A stretch of 64,000 nucleotides of DNA. Origin: Primula veris. Lineage: Eukaryota; Streptophyta; Magnoliopsida; Ericales; Primulaceae. Shown one piece after another: positions 52,101-62,250 of this stretch. Position 1 is the first letter of the stretch. Each line of letters opens with the position of its first letter. Below the pieces are notes generated by a model. The model searched no databases. It worked only from the letters and a program-made list of their open reading frames with translations, and had not been told where the DNA came from. Both the position numbers and the translations under genes were made by a program. Where the stretch lies: the NCBI GenBank assembly GCA_963682055.1, contig OY821744.1, positions 31,038,967 to 31,102,966 of the forward strand, written 5' to 3'.

Positions 52101-55100
52101 TAAGCATTTTCTGTTGCTAGGTTTTAGTTTTGTGCGAAAATGATTTTCAACAAACAAAAACTACTTTCTATACGTTTATAAAGTTAAAAGGTTAACTACG
52201 GTTTTCTGCACTAACTTATCAATCACATTTTGATATTGTACAATATACTTCAAAATTTAGTGATCAGGATTTAGTCACTTAGCAACTAGCATACCAAACA
52301 AAAAATAATATGAAACTTTAATTTACTAATTGTTGGGATTTTGTTTATACAAAATAAGTATTTTTAAACTTTGAGTTTGGAGTTACCAAAGAAAATATTC
52401 AGTAGAATATTCTATCATATTTATTTATTGTGTACACCATCCTATCACCTATTATTGAATTTAGTTTCCAACCTATGTTTTCTTCCCAATGTACAGTACA
52501 AGATCGATAATAATATTATGTTGGTATACCGTATACTAGTTACAGTTTTTAGCTCAGGTCATGCGATCGATAATCCGATAAGTTTGGTGGATAAGAATGT
52601 AATCAACCCTCTTGGAAAATTCTTTGACAAGTGTAATCCAATTTTTTCATGTAGAAAGCATCATGACAATGGTTGCTTTTCATTGACTAGCTTTAAAAGG
52701 ACTAAACGTAGTTTAAGTGATTATAAATTAATTATGATTGTCCTTAAAATAGAAAAGTCTTTTCAGGAAATGAAAGACCAGGGTGCAGATGAAAACAGGC
52801 TAATGCTTCTAAAGGGTGTAAGTGGAGTTTTTAGGCCGGGTGTGCTTACAGCTCTAATGGGTGTTAGTGGTGCTGGTAAAACAACTCTCATGGATGTGTT
52901 AGCAGGTAGAAAAACAGGTGGATATATAGACGGTAATATATCGATTTCTGGGTATCCGAAAAGGCAAGAGACATTCGCTCGTATAGCCGGATATTGTGAA
53001 CAAAATGACATACATTCTCCTCATGTTACGGTTTACGAGTCCCTGGTTTACTCTGCTTGGTTGAGGTTGTCTAGTGATGTTGATTCTGAGACTAGAAAGG
53101 TTAGATCGTGTTTGATTTTTTTTTCTATGTTTTCACTTTTTGTTCACAACTAAAATCTATACATGAGATATTTTCTTATTAGTTGGTGTGCGTTTGTGTT
53201 GGTGGGGTTGGGAGCCATAATCAGAGGATTTTGACGAATGTACATAGCAATAGTAAATATTACAAAAATAATAACTAGTTTAAGGCGGGCTATAGCGCCC
53301 TTGTGGGACAATCAGTTTCTCCGCCAAAAAAAGAGACTTCCGTAAATCTTGTTCTTCTAGATATTAAGATATTTTACAAAATGAATTATTTATTTCTCTA
53401 AATTCAATTCACTAAAAAAGGTTATTTACGGAAACATACTGGTAATTATATATTCTTTCGATTATTATACTAAAATTAAAAAATTTCATATTTTACAGTT
53501 TAGTTCTCAAATTGAAATATAATGTGGAGGAAACCTAGTGCAATGGATACATATTTGGAATAATTGTTCCATCATGGACTAAACTAACAAATTTGCGAAA
53601 GGGAGTTGATCTTTTGGTTGCTTGTAACTTAAGAACTTAACTTTTCTTTGCCCTCTTTTCCGTAGAAGTTGTATTGTATATGGTTGACCAGTTAAAAACT
53701 GAGATATTCTGACTTTTTGGCCAAAATAAGCTGGCTGATCCTAGTTTTTCTTTTCTATCTTCAAACTAGAAATTCAAACGTATTTGCACTAAGCTGCAAC
53801 CCAACAAGACCTATGATTTGACACCATTCCATTTCGAAGTAAATAAGTAGTTTCAAGTTTCCAATATTTTCCAAATAATTTGTGAGCAGACATTCGTCGA
53901 GGAGGTTATGGAACTTGTAGAGTTAACTCCTTTGAGAGAAGCATTAGTGGGATTTCCAGGTGTTAATGGCCTTTCAACAGAGCAAAGAAAAAGGCTAACG
54001 ATAGCAGTTGAGTTAGTTGCTAACCCGTCGATAATATTCATGGATGAGCCAACCTCGGGATTAGATGCTAGAGCTGCTGCTATAGTCATGAGAACCGTAA
54101 GAAACACCGTTGATACAGGTAGAACAGTCGTGTGCACTATTCATCAGCCCGGCATCGACATTTTTGAGGCTTTTGATGAGGTAGAAATCTTACTTCTTTA
54201 CTGTTTTTGTATTTTCTAGATTATGTAAGCTTGGTAAGTTTGTTCTTATTGATTTTCTAAAAGGTTAACTGCGGTGTTGTACATCACTTTATTACCAGAT
54301 TTTGATTACTACACCAACTTAGGCAATTAACAATTAGTACACTAATATTACATTTCTCCAGAGTGTACAGTTAGTATATCATAATCGAAAAACACTTATG
54401 TTAACGGCAAACAAATATTCTTTGCATTTTTCTCATGCTTTGTCGTGTTACCAGTTATGTACAATATTTTTCATCAGGTTTTTCTTTATTTTGGTATCTA
54501 GTGTACCATTTTTTCTATGTTGGGTAAAAAACAAAAAAAAAAACATGGTGCACCAACTGCTAATTTCTGTAGGTGGTTGTACAAGACTGAATTTTTTGCT
54601 GATACATTACTGCACAAAAATACAATTAACCCTTTCTAAAAGATATTTCCTGGGGTGGTTTTAGGATTTTGCTTGAAAGTTGGTTGATTTTTGTAAAAGA
54701 TGGAGTGCCAACTTTTTTATTTGCCATGCAGCTTTTTCTGATGAAGCGTGGGGGCCAAGAAATCTACGTCGGGCCGTTGGGTCACAATTCTTGCCATTTA
54801 ATCAATTATTTTGAGGTAATAAAAAATTGTTTATACATAACTTATTTTAGTAGATTATATCATCCCGGAACTGCTAAAGAGGGTGTAAATTTTCTCTACG
54901 CTTAGGGCATTGAAGGAGTGAGTAAAATCAAGGATGGATATAATCCCGCTACTTGGATGTTAGAAGTTTCAGCTGCGTCACAAGAGTTGGTTCTCGGGGT
55001 TGATTTTACAGAATTGTACAAAAACTCAGAATTGTACAGGTATATTAAAAAAGGTGTCCGAGAAACAATGGCCTTGTTTGGTTGCAGCTTGAAGCTTAGA

Positions 55101-57214
55101 TTTCAGAATTTTACTTAAAAAATGGACTGTATTTAGTTGATCAGCTTAAAGCTGATCTTTTGTTTGCTTTCTTTTCTTCTACAAATCGCTTGTTTGGTTG
55201 CAGCTTTTAAGTTTACTTGATTTTTCATCGTTTGCCTGAGAAAGCTAGAAGCTTCAGGCTATATGAATCCAGCTTTGTCACAATCCCAAAAATTCCAACT
55301 TATTAACGTAAAAGCTACAACCAGCATAATGAAACTTTAGACTTTCTATACAACCAAATATATGTGAAGTATTTCTTAAATTTCTTTGTACATTTTTTAG
55401 GAGAAACAAGGCCTTGATTGGGGAATTAAGCACACCTCGCCCTGGTTCTAAGGACCTATATTTCCCCACACAATATTCACAGAGTTTCTTCATTCAATGC
55501 ATGGCTTGCCTGTGGAAACAAAAGTTATCGTATTGGCGTAATCCACCCTACAATGCGGTTCGGTTTTATTTCACCTTATCTATGGCTCTTGCCATTGGCA
55601 GCATGTTTTGGGATCTTGGTGGTAAGAGGTGAGAATTTACTTTATTATTTAAAAAATAAAATCCTCGAGGCAGTTTTCTTTTGTATGCAACAAATTCTAA
55701 TATCTGAGTTCCAGGTCAAAACGACAGGATTTGTTCAATGCTTTGGGTGAAGTGTATATAGCTTCATTTTTTTTGGGAGTACACACCGCCGCATCTGTTC
55801 AGCCAGTGGTGGCTGTTGAACAAATAGTTTTTTATAGAGAGAGAGCCGCTGGCATGTACTCCGCTATGCCTTACGCTTTTGGTCAGGTAGATTTTCTAAT
55901 TTTAATGCGAAACTATCAATTTCGTTGGGTTAATGATAAATTTATCTTGAAGTACATTTGCGAAGTAGCATTTTGGATTTCGTGAATAAAAACTGATGAC
56001 TGCTCTTACCACTTAGTTTGCTAATGATGATGCTTTTTCAAACTTGATTCTTCGAACGTCTTTGAAAACTACACTGCTCATTTGAATCAAGGAATGACCA
56101 AACAAGTGTGTATCGGAAATTTGGGCTGGGATGGGTGGCGATAGTATAGTAACTTATTAGAACTGGAATACAGAGGCGGCTTGTTTGTGTAAAAGCACAC
56201 TCAATTAAGCATAAGCAAGTATTAAAAAGTAAAAACTGTATCTTTTTATTTCATCAAACTCTTTGACCTGTTAGTCGTTTGATAGAAATTAGAAAAGCAG
56301 AAGCATCCCTACCAGAGACATTATCAAACTAAGCCACGAGTACCAATTACCTAATTCCACGCTCTTTTCAAAAATCGCAATTGTTGTTGGAGTACGGATT
56401 TCTGATGTAATTACTTCTGCAATTGCATTGCAGGTTATTATCGAACTCCCGTATGCATTTGCCCTAATTGGGGTATATGTTCCAATAACATATGCCATGG
56501 CGGGAATGCAATGGACTGTAGCAAAATTCCTTTGGAATTTCTTCTTCAGTTATCTTACATTGCTATATTTCACTTTCTATGGCATGTTAACCGTTGCCGT
56601 CACACCAAACCAAAACATTGCTGCTGTTGTAGCCACGTTATTTTACAGCTTTTGGAACCTCTTCTCAGGATTTCTTATCCCGCGGACTGTGAGTTTAGCC
56701 CTTCTATTTATTGTGTTTTCGATATGCTTGTTTTATCCTTTGTATCACATAATAAAGTCTTATCATGTCTACCATTCCTCTATGAATTCTTTGAGAAATC
56801 AGAAAAATCATCTAGTAATAGGATGTCCCGTTAATCCTAATGAATACGAGAGTATTAGCTTTTTCAAACGCAAAAACTAGAGAAGAGATGGAAAAAGACT
56901 TAACTACCGTAAACAGAAGTAACTTAAATAAGGTGGCTTTTTTTCTTTACTTTTAGAGGATCCCTGTATGGTGGAGATGGTTTTATTGGACGAACCCGGT
57001 TGCTTGGTCATTGTATGGTTTAATCGTATCGCAATATGGAGATAGACATGATGTGCTCGACACTGGTGAAACGATTAAAGAGTTCTTAAATAGTTATTTT
57101 GGGTACAAACATGATTTTCTTGGAGTTGTTGCAGCTGGGGTTCTCGGATTTACTGTACTTTTCGCCTTCATCTTCGGTTTAGCCATAAAATTTATCAATT
57201 ACCAGAGGAGATAA
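37167..57214 (+). CDS. PDR1: PDR-type full-size ABCG transporter, PDR1/ABCG40-like (24 exons, 1437 aa)
   Basis: Exons: 37167-37504, 38000-38120, 38221-38309, 41974-42058, 42164-42323, 42433-42509, 42765-42818, 42898-42988, 43089-43390, 44209-44490, 49845-50161, 50764-50924, 51009-51112, 51230-51386, 51472-51567, 51648-51772, 52767-53099, 53890-54180, 54732-54815, 54906-55039, 55401-55628, 55715-55886, 56434-56688, 56957-57214. All are GT-AG and phases close to 1437 aa, normal for PDRs. Layout is NBD1-TMD1-NBD2-TMD2. NBD1 has Walker [10 protein letters not shown] (189-197), signature ISGGQ (328-332) and Walker B LLMDE (349-353). NBD2 has Walker [10 protein letters not shown] (885-893), signature LSTEQ (992-996) and IIFMDE (1012-1017). 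Known for the family: plasma-membrane export of terpenoids and other defence compounds, or hormone (ABA) transport; the substrate here is unknown. Intron 10 contains a whole antisense copia element and intron 3 a nest of DNA transposons, yet no exon is damaged. Confidence 0.95.
39626..39925. other. GC-rich island followed by GA-rich tract inside intron 3
   Basis: About 165 bases much richer in G+C than the surrounding intron, open in more than one frame, then a purine-rich GAGAGAGA stretch. One frame reads [17 protein letters not shown]. No family recognised. It could be a host-gene fragment captured by the surrounding element, or an internal part of it. Confidence 0.4.
39993..40435. mobile_element. 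CACTA MITE (443 bp)
   Basis: The right end, read on the minus strand, is CACTACAACAAACTTAATAA, the canonical CACTA terminus. The left end is CAGTACAACAAACTTAAAAA, one base off it. Flanks are TAT on both sides (39990-39992, 40436-40438), the 3-bp duplication expected of CACTA. The interior is nearly one long inverted repeat, with arms meeting near 40210. No coding sequence. Confidence 0.88.
41107..41285. repeat. short interspersed repeat, copy 2 (see 16673)
   Basis: AAAAGCAAAATCTTAGCTAAA, GCGTAAAAGCGAGATTTT and CGAGCTTTTATCGATG appear in the same order as in the block at 16673-16830. Confidence 0.5.
44610..44967 (-). repeat. copia 3' LTR (358 bp)
   Basis: Left copy in window coordinates, TGTTGG...CTCAACA. 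It is the 3' LTR because the element is on the minus strand. Confidence 0.95.
45145..49014 (-). CDS. copia Gag-Pol polyprotein, intact 1289-codon ORF (N-terminus probably short)
   Basis: One uninterrupted frame. A Gag region with CCHC knuckle [14 protein letters not shown] sits near residue 222. An aspartic protease ([10 protein letters not shown]) is near 271. An integrase follows with an HHCC zinc domain (about 397-435) and a DDE core ([32 protein letters not shown]). Reverse transcriptase with YVDDMLL is near 972, and RNase H (STTEAEYVA) is near 1160. The gene order INT before RT identifies Ty1/copia. The first Met (49014) sits inside the conserved gag start: upstream codons reading [13 protein letters not shown] are in frame but have no ATG before the LTR. 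The natural start appears deleted. The element is antisense to the host PDR gene. Confidence 0.9.
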   Translation of the reverse strand: MQIEDYLYGRKMHQPLLLEERPTTTTKEAWKLLDCQVLRVIRLTLSRSVAHNVARETTTMGMMKILTDMYEKPSANNKVHLMRKLFNLRMAEGTPVASHVNKFIDTVNQLDAVEITFEDEIRALILLASLPNSWEFMRAAVSNSIGKEKLTYNGIRDQILAEELRRLDMGECSNDGAALNMGSRDRGKARVWDVRERSQSRGRRGLSRGGKDSDRSKKNLRCYNCQGMGHFSHECKQPKKSTGRDHGANIASDEDSGDCLMLAVQRDIDSWILDSGASFHTTAQKDLFENYTTGNFGKVYLADGEALDVVGMGDVKIRIPNGSVWKLTKVRHVPSLTKNLISVGQLDAERHSISFSCGAWKVSRGAMVIARGSKVSTLYMTTDEECAVAAAVSQDCSELWHRRLGHMSEKGMKVLAKDSKLPGLKSVNLNMCEGCIFGKQKKVSFRKGGKAPKEEKLALVHSDVWGPSPVTSLGGAQYYVTFIDDSTRKTWVYFLKHKSEVFKKFQEWKAMVELETGNKLKCLRSDNGGEYIDAKFVEFCAQRGIRMEKTIRRTPQQNGVAERMNRTINERDRSMRLQSGLPKALWAHAVSTAVYLINRGHSVSLERRIPEEEWVGRPISYEHLRVFGCLSYIHVDINDRTKLDSKSKVCYFVGYGGAEFGYRFWDGQLKRIIRSKDVIFNESILYKDRQNVEEQALPSEESGMVDMNTFPRLDLENDTEDEPVVLDNPPVDAEEDEELPQTPRPELGRGHREKRPPARYSPFLHYILLSDAGEPESREEALELKDSSKWELAMKDEMKSLEKNVTWQLAELPKGKRALSNKWVFRLKEEQDGTKRYKARLVVKGFQQKAGIDYTEIFSPVVKMTTIRLLLSIVVNANLHLEQLDVKTAFLHGDLDEEIYMLQPEGFAEKGKEKLVCKLRKSLYGLKQAPRQWYKKFDSFMADTGFERSDSDHCCFVKRFANSSYVILLLYVDDMLLSGTSLVEINKVKQQLAKQFEMKDLGAANQILGMRISRVRDGSLFLSQAEYVKKVLARFSMSDAKAVGSPLATHFSLSKKQSPSDEEGKDRMSNIPYASAIGSLMYAMVCTRPDIAHAVGVVSRYMSNPGKHHWEAVKWILRYLSGTVSLALCFRKTSEGLHGYVNADMAGDLDSRKSTKGCVCTFGGTAVSWTSKLQKIVALSTTEAEYVAVTEASKEMIWLEGFLKELGQKTDKGVLHCDSQSAVQLAKNPVFHSRTKHIQIRYHFIRAVLEDGIFALEKIEGAKNPVDMLTKTVTIDKLRLCATSVGLRA
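49055..49410 (-). repeat. copia 5' LTR (356 bp)
   Basis: Right copy in window coordinates, with the same termini as the other LTR. Its inner edge adjoins gag-like coding directly. Confidence 0.95.
55188..55332. mobile_element. MITE-like insertion in PDR intron 20 (~145 bp)
   Basis: Starts CGCTTGTTTGGTTGCAGCTTTT and ends AAAAGCTACAACCAGC, an imperfect inverted repeat. A second start-like phrase (GGCCTTGTTTGGTTGCAGCTT) lies at 55072, so two copies or one longer element may be present. Related phrases occur in VHA-E and MLO introns. Confidence 0.5.
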
Positions 57215-57626
57215 ATGCTCATTTAGTTCCCATGTGTCTTACAACTCTTATTATATTGAATAATGTCGAGGTTTTCCTTTTCTGCTAAGACAGTTGTAAT
57301 GTTGTTTTTGTAGCTATTAGCAATTGTGAAGAAAAAAAACTAGAAATTGAATAATCTAATTTACTTTCTCGTGAGGGGTCTGTGATTTGTGCACTAGCAG
57401 ATTTGTGTTCGACAATGTGAGCTTCGAAATGGCCGTTTATAAACATAAAAAAGGAAAATTAACCTGATTATCCATGAACATAATTGATGTTTCTGAAACA
57501 AAAGCACAAAAAGTAGGGAAATATTATTTCTTGCGCAAATACAAGTGAAGATCTTAGCTAATCCAACTTAAAACTACAAATGAATGAATCAAAAGTCGCA
57601 GACTTGTCTAAAATCCCATATTTTTG
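57215..57626. other. 3' UTR and flank of PDR gene
   Basis: AT-rich, no coding frame; includes the presumed 3' UTRs of convergent genes. Confidence 0.4.
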
Positions 57627-58162
57627 TTACTTCTTAAAAATCTTCAGCTTTGTTTCCACTGCACCAGCTATTTTCCTCATTGATTCCAAAGGTTTCATGT
57701 TCGTTATTGATTTGAATGCATTCTCAAAGGGGCTAACTTCTGATTCTTGCTTATCCGACCTTCAATTAACCAAAAAAAAAATCAATTATACCATTCCTTT
57801 GTGCAAATAAACTAACATTGATAGCACATCTCAACGCGCAATGCCCTCGCAAAAATATTTTACTATATCCAATTTTAAGCTGTTTAATATTTGGAAAAGA
57901 CTAAGAAAAGGATCAGAATTTCGTGTAGTTTGCCCTAAAAATAATGCAGAAAACAAAATAGGAATTAAATTTACCATGACTCTAGTCCATAGAGACAAGC
58001 AAAACCACTCAATGGAGGTAAACCTGTTGAGAAATAAAAGAAAAACATAATTATATGATTTGTAAGTCATTAGTCATGTTTTAGAAGAGACATAAAAGAA
58101 AACACGAAGAAATAAAAAAATCGCTTACTCGCAGCTGCAAGAGCAACAACAATGTCAGCCAT
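57627..58162 (-). CDS. possible small protein gene (50 aa, 2 coding exons), unrecognised
   Basis: The minus-strand start codon at 58162 is placed by a good 3' splice site (TATGTATCAG|AATGG at 58164/58163). Coding exons are 58129-58162 (donor A|GTAAGC) and 57627-57745, and the phases close to 50 residues: MADIVVALAAAK, then SEVSPFENAFKSITNMKPLE (13-32), then a basic tail ending KLKIFKK. Upstream, a TATA-like TATATA at about 58399-58406 and a leader exon ending near 58300 (AAG|GTTTAG or a later GT) suggest a 5'-UTR intron. The second coding acceptor (GATAAGCAAG|AATC) has a weak pyrimidine tract, so the model could be wrong. No family recognised. It is convergent with the PDR gene. Confidence 0.35.
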
Positions 58163-58398
58163 TCTGATACATATAAAAGAAAAAGGAAAAAAACATGAGA
58201 TTTTATTAAGTAACACTATAAATTATAACAAACAAATAAATAAACAATTATAGAAAACATGGAATTATTTTGACAATAACAAATGGAATAACGAAATATA
58301 CCTAAACCTTGAAGATAGAGTAGTAGTTAAATTTGATATATATGAGGAAGGGAATTAGAGATAAAGGCTTATAATGTTTACCCTCATCAAATTATACA

Positions 58399-58406
58399 TA
58401 TATATA
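58399..58406 (-). promoter_or_regulatory. TATA-like box for the putative small gene
   Basis: Read on the minus strand as GCCTATATATATG, about 240 bases upstream of the proposed start codon once the leader intron is included. Inferred. Confidence 0.3.
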
Positions 58407-58419
58407 GGCTCATGAAGTA

Positions 58420-59300
58420 TCTTGAGAAATAAGAAAAAATAAAATTTGTGGAGCAAGAAAAAGAGCAAATATTGTTCACCAAGCCAATTTTCCTTTAGTC
58501 TTGATTTTTAAATTTTAGTTTATCCGTACTAGCTTGGTGTAGACGAAACCAATTAAATATTGTTAAGTACATATGGATAAAAGTATTAGTATCGATAATT
58601 GAGTTTTTTTTTTTGTTTTTTTTTTTTTTTTAAAATTAAGCATATTATATCACCAAACCGAATAAAATCTCAGCTACTCACACATTGAGTAATCAGAGAA
58701 TAGAGAGTCATAGCTCGAAGAGCTTTACAAAGAGCACTGCTTCCTTATACAAAACTAGTTATATACTAAAATAAAAATAATTACATTAACCGCTCTTCGC
58801 TTCCAGTTTTTTCTCATAACAGTTAGAGGATTACAAAATAATAATAAATATATATTTTCAGCTTCATAGCACCTCATGTAAATGATATTCTTGTTGTCAG
58901 CATTTCAAGAATTTCAAAATCACCAAGTAAGCATCACCACATATATAGCGCATAACCTCGGTATAAATACCAGATAGATCACTGTTTGATTCTTCATCCG
59001 CTATTCCTTTTGTCCATTGATATGCTTTTTGCTTGAAGGAAAATATATAATCACCAAAAAGTAACCAATTCTTGGCATTAAAATTGTCATAACAGGACCA
59101 GTCATTCTCAGAATTTTGACAAAAGAGAGTTTAAGCTTTCAAAGCAAAGTCTCCATTCAATAAGGAGGCGGCAAGAGCTCTTCCTTACAAAAACATTCAC
59201 CAGCTGCATGCCATACAAAATTTGTACTACAAAACTCACTTATTATGATACTCAGAGTTATTCCAGTGTCTTAAAATGGCCATGCTCCTTCTAGTATAAG
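58420..59300. other. AT-rich flank; minus-strand remnant near 58880-59120
   Basis: Long T/A runs occur at 58605-58635. On the minus strand, 58880-59120 reads as coding-like segments in two frames (WSCYDNFNAKNWLLFGDYIF, then KAYQWTKGIADEESNSDLSG), suggesting a frameshifted relic, perhaps part of the LINE-derived block that follows. Not identified. Confidence 0.3.
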
Positions 59301-59309
59301 AAATTGGTT

Positions 59310-60502
59310 TCAAAGTACTACCTTGGTGTTAATAAGAAAATCCATTTGGGTCAGTAATGTGCTCATATCAGAGTTTCTCTTATCGTGATTTGTAGCATTC
59401 CGTTCAGACCAAACAAGATAGACACCACTTGAGAAGATTAGTTTACCAATTATAGCAGCAAATTTGCTACCTTTGAACATATCATTGGCCCAAACAATCC
59501 ATTCAGCCCATGAACTACAATTGCTCACATAACCAGCTTTCAAAAAGGGGAATTTTACCAGCATATATTTAACAGCATCTGCTGTAGACGAGTCCAAATC
59601 TTTTGGCTCATATTTTATACCCCTTCCGTACCCCCTACTATTACAACAGAACTTTCTGAAAAACACGCTCAAAAACAGATAAAAACTTCTAATTAAACTC
59701 CAGCTATAAAGGTGCCATTGATGTTCCCAGCTTTAAAAAGGAAATTAGCCCAATCAATCCACTCTTTCCAACTTTTGCAATTATAAGTAAAAGTAGCTCT
59801 AAGCAGAGCATTTCTGATCATTCTAACAAAAAAGCTGTAGTTGAAATATCTATATTATGAAGCAATAATATACCCTCAGAAGTTCACTGCCCAGCAGCAT
59901 AAACCTCATCACTTCCAACATCTCAAAATATGGTCATTCCGCACATCATGAGGAATGTTCTTAAGTGTACTTATCCAATTTTTAATGAAAAAATCCATTT
60001 GAACATATAAAAAGCTTATCTCGGAGTTTCCTTTGTTGTGATTTCTAACATTTCTTTCAGCCCAAACCAAGTAAACACTTGTGGAGAAAATAATTTTTCC
60101 CACCAGAGCAGTTAACTTATTACCTCTAAACATGTTTATAGTCCACTCAATCCACTCATTCCAAGAATTGCAGTTGTTAACAAATCCAGCTTTCTTTAGA
60201 GGAGTTTTGATGACATTTTTAGAAAAATCACACTTAAAAAACAAATTATCTAAGTTTTCTGTGTAAGAATTACAGAGAGGGCATATATGGTTGACATTGA
60301 CATTCCATTTCAGCATTTTATTAGCTGTTGGTAGTCTTTTCCTCAATGCTTGCCACAAAATGAGGCTGCATTTTGGAATATGAGAGTTGAACCAAACTAA
60401 TTTGTGCCAACCAATAGTATTTTGTTTGGTCCTTAAATTCTCCCACATGCATTTAACAGAATAATCATCGCTAGGCAAGCATGTGTAACTGAATGTTATC
60501 AT
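59310..60502 (-). pseudogene. three tandem decayed zf-RVT (LINE) domain copies
   Basis: The longest copy (59909-60502) is an open frame. It has W-rich helices (WHKLVWFNSHIPKCSLILW), a Cys pair and Cys/His region (CPLCNSYTENLDNLFFKC), and a tail with NSWNEWIEWTINMFRGNK and VYLVWAERNVRNHNKG. This is the reverse-transcriptase zinc-binding region of plant LINEs. The tail motif recurs at 59310-59560 (SSWAEWIVWANDMFKGSK, VYLVWSERNATNHDK) and again, more decayed, at about 59695-59840 (KSWKEWIDWANFLFKAG). No RT, endonuclease or RNase H is adjacent. It is either a broken LINE with local duplication or an exapted zf-RVT gene. Confidence 0.65.
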
Positions 60503-61321
60503 TTAAACCCAAGTAACTCAAAAATATTATGAATAATTGTATAAATTTTGTTTTATAAACATGGCAAGATCTTAAATCGTAATTCGTAGACTCCTCGAGG
60601 AAAAAAAGGGAAAAAACACTGTCTTAATTATAAGTTCAAGAAAATTATTATTTTGTTTCAAGTATTACAAAAAGTGGTATTGTCTTGGATTTTCCATTTA
60701 AAAATCCTAACAGCAAAAGGAGTCAGGCATGTCCGTTTGCAAGCCAAATGAGCCGATTAAGTTAACCGGTTCTTGAATAGATGCAAAAACAGAAGGGGGA
60801 AAAAGTCTTTTTTTTTCCAGAACGTGAGTCATTTTTTTCCCGTAATATAATACAAGAAGAACCTATTTAATTTGATACTTTGTTTTATGAAATGTAATAG
60901 ACAATATTTATGTTTGGACTTGACTTGATTTTTTCTGATTTTTCAGTGTTTTTTTTTTTTGCCTTATGAAGTTTTTCAAACAAAATTAAGGCGTCCAAAA
61001 AATTGTACTACTCGGGTGTAAAAAGACGCCGGATCGGTTCGGGAGGGACCACTACGGGAGGTCAAGCCGAGGACCTAGTGAGCCGACGTGCAAGAAAGCT
61101 GCTGTACTGGAATATTTTATAGATAGTTCATTTTTACAAATGATGTCAACTTCAATGATCACAATACAACACACATCTAAAAAGTGCGAGAAACATAAGC
61201 TAATTACTCGTACTTGTCAGTTTTGAGTTTTGCATGCGTCCAAAACCAGATAAATTCTGACTTCTCTTCTTATTATAAATTTACATTTACATTAGTCTAA
61301 TATTATAAATAAAATATATTA
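60503..61321. other. intergenic, nothing recognised
   Basis: No open frame. A short GC-richer patch (GGATCGGTTCGGGAGGGACC, 61032-61051) is of unknown meaning. Confidence 0.4.
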
Positions 61322-61558
61322 CTCCTTCCGTTTTTATTTAATTATCCATTATGAAATTACGTGCAATTTTGATCGGCTTATAATTTGTATCAAAATTATC
61401 GAAATGAATTTTTTTTTAAATCTAATCATAAAATTTAACATTTGAACTATATGATTAATTTTTGAAAATTTTCATTCCGACACTTTTGATACGTGTTCTT
61501 GGCCGGTCAAAATTGCACATAGTTTCGTTGTGGATAATTAAATAGGAACGGAGAGAGT
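61322..61558. mobile_element. Stowaway MITE, copy 2 (237 bp)
   Basis: Starts CTCCTTCCGTTTTTATTTAA and ends AAATAGGAACGGAGAGAG, with ~50-bp inverted ends and TA on both flanks (61320-61321, 61559-61560). The interior matches the copy at 26185 (ATGAAATTACGTGCAATTTT, GTATCAAAATTATCG). Confidence 0.9.
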
Positions 61559-61560
61559 AT

Positions 61561-62250
61561 ATAATAAGCGGATTCAGCTGTGGAAGGTACGACCCTACAG
61601 AACTATACAATCTTTGCATGACTAATATTCAATACTTAGGTGCATACGTAATTTTTTTAAAGGATTTTTAGGATGGGGAAATAGATGACGAAATTTTGAT
61701 TTGGATGAGTTGATTTTTTTTTATTTTTTTTTAAGATTAAACAGACCAACTTAAATTATAAAAGGATAAAAGCCCGTCAAAACGGCACACGAACTACATG
61801 AGTAAAAATAAATAAAACGATATTCGGAGGCTAGCCGTCAATAAGCTTGAGACTAAGCCTCCAAAATTTTGCAAACTTATTCATACAATTAAATGCAAGG
61901 AAACTGTTGTTTTGTGTTAATGAAAATAAAAATGACATGTAAATTCCACAAATAGGAGTGGTTTCTCTTAAATTTTGCAAAGATTATTGTTATTGGAAAG
62001 TTGTAATGCTTGCTCTTAAGCAGCCAGCAAACAAAATCCCAATGTTTAGTTGTTAATCTGGTATCTATTCATTTAACCAAGGATATTGGCAAGTACTTAG
62101 GAGACCAAATGCGATACTCACAGCCTTTGGATTAACATTACCTTAAATCCGATTAAAGAAAGAATGGCAATGGGATTTTTCCGAAATCACTAAATTTAAG
62201 GAGGTTTTTAGTGCCATGATTTATGCTTATACTTAAACAGGTAGATATCT
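61561..62250. other. intergenic, nothing recognised
   Basis: AT-rich, no frame. No element ends identified. Confidence 0.4.

Noticed and set aside
52371..53153. 260-codon open frame on the plus strand
   Set aside because: Only 52767-53099 matches the PDR NBD2. The upstream part is read-through of intron 16, and a TTTTCAG acceptor at 52766 sets the true exon start.
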